Below, piece after piece: positions 63,325-64,000 of a stretch of 64,000 bases of DNA. The stretch spans positions 518,283 to 582,282 of the forward strand of contig NZ_FNUM01000002.1 in the NCBI RefSeq assembly GCF_900107995.1, read 5' to 3'. A program made the position numbers and the translations under genes. The notes below the pieces were generated by a model. The model ran no database searches. It saw only the letters and a list, made by a program, of their open reading frames with translations, and was not told where the DNA came from. Origin of the DNA: Alcanivorax sp. DSM 26293. Lineage in GTDB: Bacteria > Pseudomonadota > Gammaproteobacteria > Pseudomonadales > Alcanivoracaceae. Within the stretch, counting starts at the first letter, position 1. Each line of letters starts with the position of its first letter.

Positions 63325-64000
63325 TCATACCACCGCCCGATATACCCGAAAACGCGTAGTCTCCCCGGCCACCTGCACATGGGAAAAGGCCTCATCCAGC
63401 CACTGGGCGTAGGGTAACTCGCGGTTTGCCACCAGCCACATTTCTCCCTCCTTGTTCAGGTAAGCCGGTGCCTCGGCGATCAACCGGCGAGTGATATCCG
63501 TGGTGCGCTGACGACGGTCATGAAAGGGAGGGTTGGTGACAATCATGTCCACCCGACCGGAGATCGGAGAAAACAGATCGCCGCCAATCACTCGCCCCTG
63601 CAAACCATTACGGGCCAGGCTGGCGGTGGTCGCCGCCACCGCACAGGCACTCACATCCACCGCCTGCACCTTCCATCCCTGGCTGGCCAGGCTGGCACTG
63701 ATCACTCCTGCGCCGCAGCCCATATCGATCATGCTTCCCGGGCCAGGCAAGCGATGCGCGGCCATCAACTCCAGCAATAGCCGGGTCCCCTCGTCCAGGC
63801 GGCCATGACTGAACACGCCCGGATAGCTGACGATCTCCAGATCCCCAACCGGTATCGCCTGCCCCCAGGCCGCCAGCGTCTGTGTTTCCCCGGGCTGTAA
63901 TTGGCCACTATACAACTTGCAGTGGCGCGCACTATCCACCAATACCGCATCATCCACATGTGACTGCATGTGTTTCAGGGCGCCACGGATGCCTCCCTTG
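63325..64000 (-). CDS. rsmC: 16S rRNA (guanine-1207 N2)-methyltransferase RsmC, N-terminus missing
   Basis: The C-terminal part of RsmC: KLYSGQLQ, LPGVFS-like YPGVFSHGRLDEGTRLLLE, SAM motif MIDMGCGAGVISASLASQG and catalytic NPPFH. The frame stays open to the window edge (Lys-Gly-Gly-Ile-Arg-Gly-Ala-Leu-Lys-His before an internal Met), and the family is about 340 residues, so roughly the first third lies outside. It methylates G1207 of 16S rRNA. Confidence 0.9.
   Translation of the reverse strand, partial: KGGIRGALKHMQSHVDDAVLVDSARHCKLYSGQLQPGETQTLAAWGQAIPVGDLEIVSYPGVFSHGRLDEGTRLLLELMAAHRLPGPGSMIDMGCGAGVISASLASQGWKVQAVDVSACAVAATTASLARNGLQGRVIGGDLFSPISGRVDMIVTNPPFHDRRQRTTDITRRLIAEAPAYLNKEGEMWLVANRELPYAQWLDEAFSHVQVAGETTRFRVYRAVV

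Overview
The window is GC-rich, densely packed chromosomal DNA from a gammaproteobacterium. Gene content and order suggest Alcanivorax or a close relative (Alcanivoracaceae): a FadAB-type beta-oxidation pair, soluble transhydrogenase, an alpha-methylacyl-CoA racemase, an HpaB/AbfD-family dehydratase-like enzyme, several OruR-type AraC regulators, EF-P hydroxylase, RlmM, Hda, PurMN and Pseudomonas-like REP sequences. The taxonomic call is an inference. I see no prophage, intact insertion sequence or CRISPR array; nearly everything looks like stable core genome.

Layout. 1-4.1 kb: racemase (cut by the left edge), msrA-msrB and an HpaB-family enzyme. 4.1-10.9 kb: tRNA-Thr(CGT), a Met-rich outer-membrane protein, an AraC regulator divergent from an SRPBCC protein, an MMPL/RND exporter carrying a DPF-repeat insert, and a lipoprotein. 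11-15.3 kb (minus strand): class I fumarase, alpha/beta hydrolase, acylphosphatase, YihY. 15.3-23.3 kb: one tightly overlapping nine-gene operon, arsC-like - wrbA - DUF2069 - RDD - SpoIIM - DUF4129 - DUF4350 - MoxR ATPase - DUF58. 23.5-31.4 kb: epmC, a MATE pump, a gamma-glutamylcyclotransferase-like protein, a hypothetical protein, tusA with an AmpG-like permease and rlmM, a small beta-barrel protein and purU. 31.4-36.2 kb: AraC regulator, lone receiver protein, ppk2 with a Na/Pi transporter, VOC protein. 36.2-39.6 kb: the beta-oxidation pair. 39.9-44.4 kb: a double thioredoxin-fold protein, a 52-residue charged protein, a PilZ protein, Smr, sthA and LapA. 44.3-48.8 kb: a 1492-residue surface or secreted protein that reads as two CSLREA-type proteins joined in frame. 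49-57.6 kb: hda, a DUF2066 protein, purMN with two DUF3108 proteins, dcd, apbC/mrp, a SIMPL lipoprotein and an AraC regulator. 57.8-64 kb: an orphan, a patatin phospholipase, SOS-controlled umuDC, another orphan, tRNA-Gly(CCC), an SDR enzyme and rsmC (cut by the right edge).

The most distinctive feature is the set of intergenic repeats. Five loci, plus one half-copy, carry long imperfect palindromes whose arms are runs of degenerate 7-bp units. Three unrelated-looking unit sequences occur (AGTTnAA, CGAGnnn and GTTAACT/ATTCACT types), all with the same 7-bp step and arm-spacer-arm design. They sit almost exactly between convergent gene ends and in several cases include the stop codon. Separate REP-like pairs (GTAGGAGC...GCGAACC type) and a two-copy MITE-like sequence are also present.

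Coordinates, starts and domains were read by eye from the sequence. Family assignments rest on recognised motifs and remembered family members, not on a database search.
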